A stretch of DNA of 6,633 bases, from the NCBI GenBank assembly GCA_021828425.1, contig JAKARN010000080.1, forward strand, positions 1 to 6,633. Direction: 5' to 3'. Shown here piece by piece: positions 5,927 through 6,633 of the stretch. This DNA is from Pseudomonadota bacterium (GTDB lineage Bacteria; Pseudomonadota; Gammaproteobacteria; JAKAQQ01). Position 1 is the first letter of the stretch, and every line of letters starts with the position of its first letter. Both the position numbers and the translations under genes were made by a program. The notes under the pieces were generated by a model that worked only from the letters and a program-made list of their open reading frames with translations, made no database searches and was not told where the DNA came from.

Positions 5927-6633
5927 GGGTGGTCCCTGGCGAGACCGGACAGCCAGGCGACCGCCGCCGCGGGCGTTTCGAGCCGGTACCGGGCCCGGCT
6001 CGGTCCGGCACCCACCTTGATGCTGGTTCCCCCGGCCCGGTCCACGGCATCGAAGCCGCTTTCGTCTGTGACATCGTCGCCGAGGAAGACGGGATGACGC
6101 CCCCGGAAGGGCAGTTCCGTGAGGAAGTCCTCGAGCGCCCGACCCTTGTCCATGGCCGCAGGGTGGATCTCGAGCACGTTCTTCCCTTCGAGGAGAGCCA
6201 GTTCCGGGTGGGGCGAGACTACGGATTCGAGTTCTTTCCGCAGGCCGTCCACGATCTCCGGTCTGTCACGGACGTGGATTGCGATGCAAAGACCCTTGTC
6301 CTCGACGAAGGACCCCCGAATCCGGCCTGAGCACCGGCTGATCTTGGGACGAAGCCGGTGCAGCAAGGCGGCATGAGTGTCCCGGCGGTGGAGTTTCCCT
6401 GCCCCATCACGGCGCTCGGCCCCATGCTGGCCTGCGGCGGGGAAAATCTCCGGTGCGAACAGCCGGTCGAGGTCGGCGAGTGGCCGGCCGCTCACGAGTG
6501 CGAGTGCCCCTTGGGCGAGAGAGCGGATCTCGTCGAGCCTTTCGAGAAGAGCGCGTGGCACCGAAACGTCCCGGGGATGTCCGGCGAGGGGCAGGAGGGT
6601 TCCGTCCACATCCAGGAAAAAGGCACTCTTCCG
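5923..6633 (-). CDS. otsB: Trehalose-6-phosphate phosphatase, 5' end cut by window
   Basis: This is a HAD-superfamily phosphatase converting trehalose-6-phosphate to trehalose, the second step after OtsA. The frame is open to the window edge and 236 residues are visible, so only a few N-terminal residues are missing (E. coli OtsB has 266). Visible positions: motif I FLDVDGTLLPL with nucleophile Asp8 and Asp10; motif II LVSGR with Ser48; AGQHGAE, typical of trehalose phosphatases; SFVEDKG; NVLEIHP then DKG with Lys163 (motif III); and FLGDDVTDE with Asp186 and Asp187 (motif IV). A GTG at 6609 lies inside the DVDGT motif, so it cannot be the real start because the nucleophile would be lost. The stop overlaps the GH15 start by 4 bases. 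It is the most upstream gene of the module seen here; the promoter is off-window. Confidence 0.93.
   Translation of the reverse strand, partial: RKSAFFLDVDGTLLPLAGHPRDVSVPRALLERLDEIRSLAQGALALVSGRPLADLDRLFAPEIFPAAGQHGAERRDGAGKLHRRDTHAALLHRLRPKISRCSGRIRGSFVEDKGLCIAIHVRDRPEIVDGLRKELESVVSPHPELALLEGKNVLEIHPAAMDKGRALEDFLTELPFRGRHPVFLGDDVTDESGFDAVDRAGGTSIKVGAGPSRARYRLETPAAAVAWLSGLARDHP

Noticed and set aside
4208..6097. Very long plus-strand open frame (629 codons) opposite GH15 and the end of otsB
   Set aside because: It lies antisense to two genes with complete catalytic motifs. High GC content removes stop codons from the opposite strand, and its translation resembles no family.
6607..6609. GTG as start codon of otsB
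   Set aside because: It codes for the Val inside the DVDGT motif; starting there would remove the catalytic Asp, and the frame is open to the window edge.

Overview
This is a GC-rich bacterial segment with dense gene packing. Five of the six genes lie on the minus strand. Only a purine-type phosphoribosyltransferase at the left edge is on the plus strand. GC content and gene order would fit a proteobacterium or a similar high-GC phylum such as Nitrospirota or Acidobacteriota, but nothing in the window fixes the taxon. Both outermost genes are cut by the window edges.

The right-hand two thirds (about 1666-6633, minus strand) is one tightly coupled trehalose module. In transcription order it holds otsB (trehalose-6-phosphate phosphatase, 5' end off-window), a glycoside hydrolase family 15 enzyme (glucoamylase or trehalase type), otsA (trehalose-6-phosphate synthase) and an MscS-type mechanosensitive channel. 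Each junction is a 4-base stop/start overlap (ATGA, TTGA, ATGA), which implies one transcript and translational coupling. OtsA makes trehalose-6-phosphate from a nucleotide-activated glucose and glucose-6-phosphate, and OtsB dephosphorylates it. The GH15 enzyme probably hydrolyses trehalose or a related glucan. The channel would release solutes on osmotic downshock. Read together, this looks like an osmolyte synthesis, turnover and release unit, which is an inference from context.

About 340 bases without a convincing gene (1324-1665) separate the channel gene from a VapBC-type toxin-antitoxin pair (654-1323, minus strand). The antitoxin is an intact ribbon-helix-helix protein. Just upstream of it lie two near-identical 20-base repeats that could be its operator. 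The PIN-domain toxin keeps all four catalytic acidic residues, but its first codons are out of frame with the rest. One missing C in a C5 run (1083-1087) would explain this, so the toxin is either a frameshifted pseudogene, a sequencing error or a slippage case.

A short palindrome-rich spacer (575-653) lies between the 3' end of the phosphoribosyltransferase and the convergent 3' end of the toxin gene. I see no CRISPR array, tRNA, rRNA, insertion sequence or obviously new system. The most unusual items are the toxin frame break and the antitoxin leader repeats.
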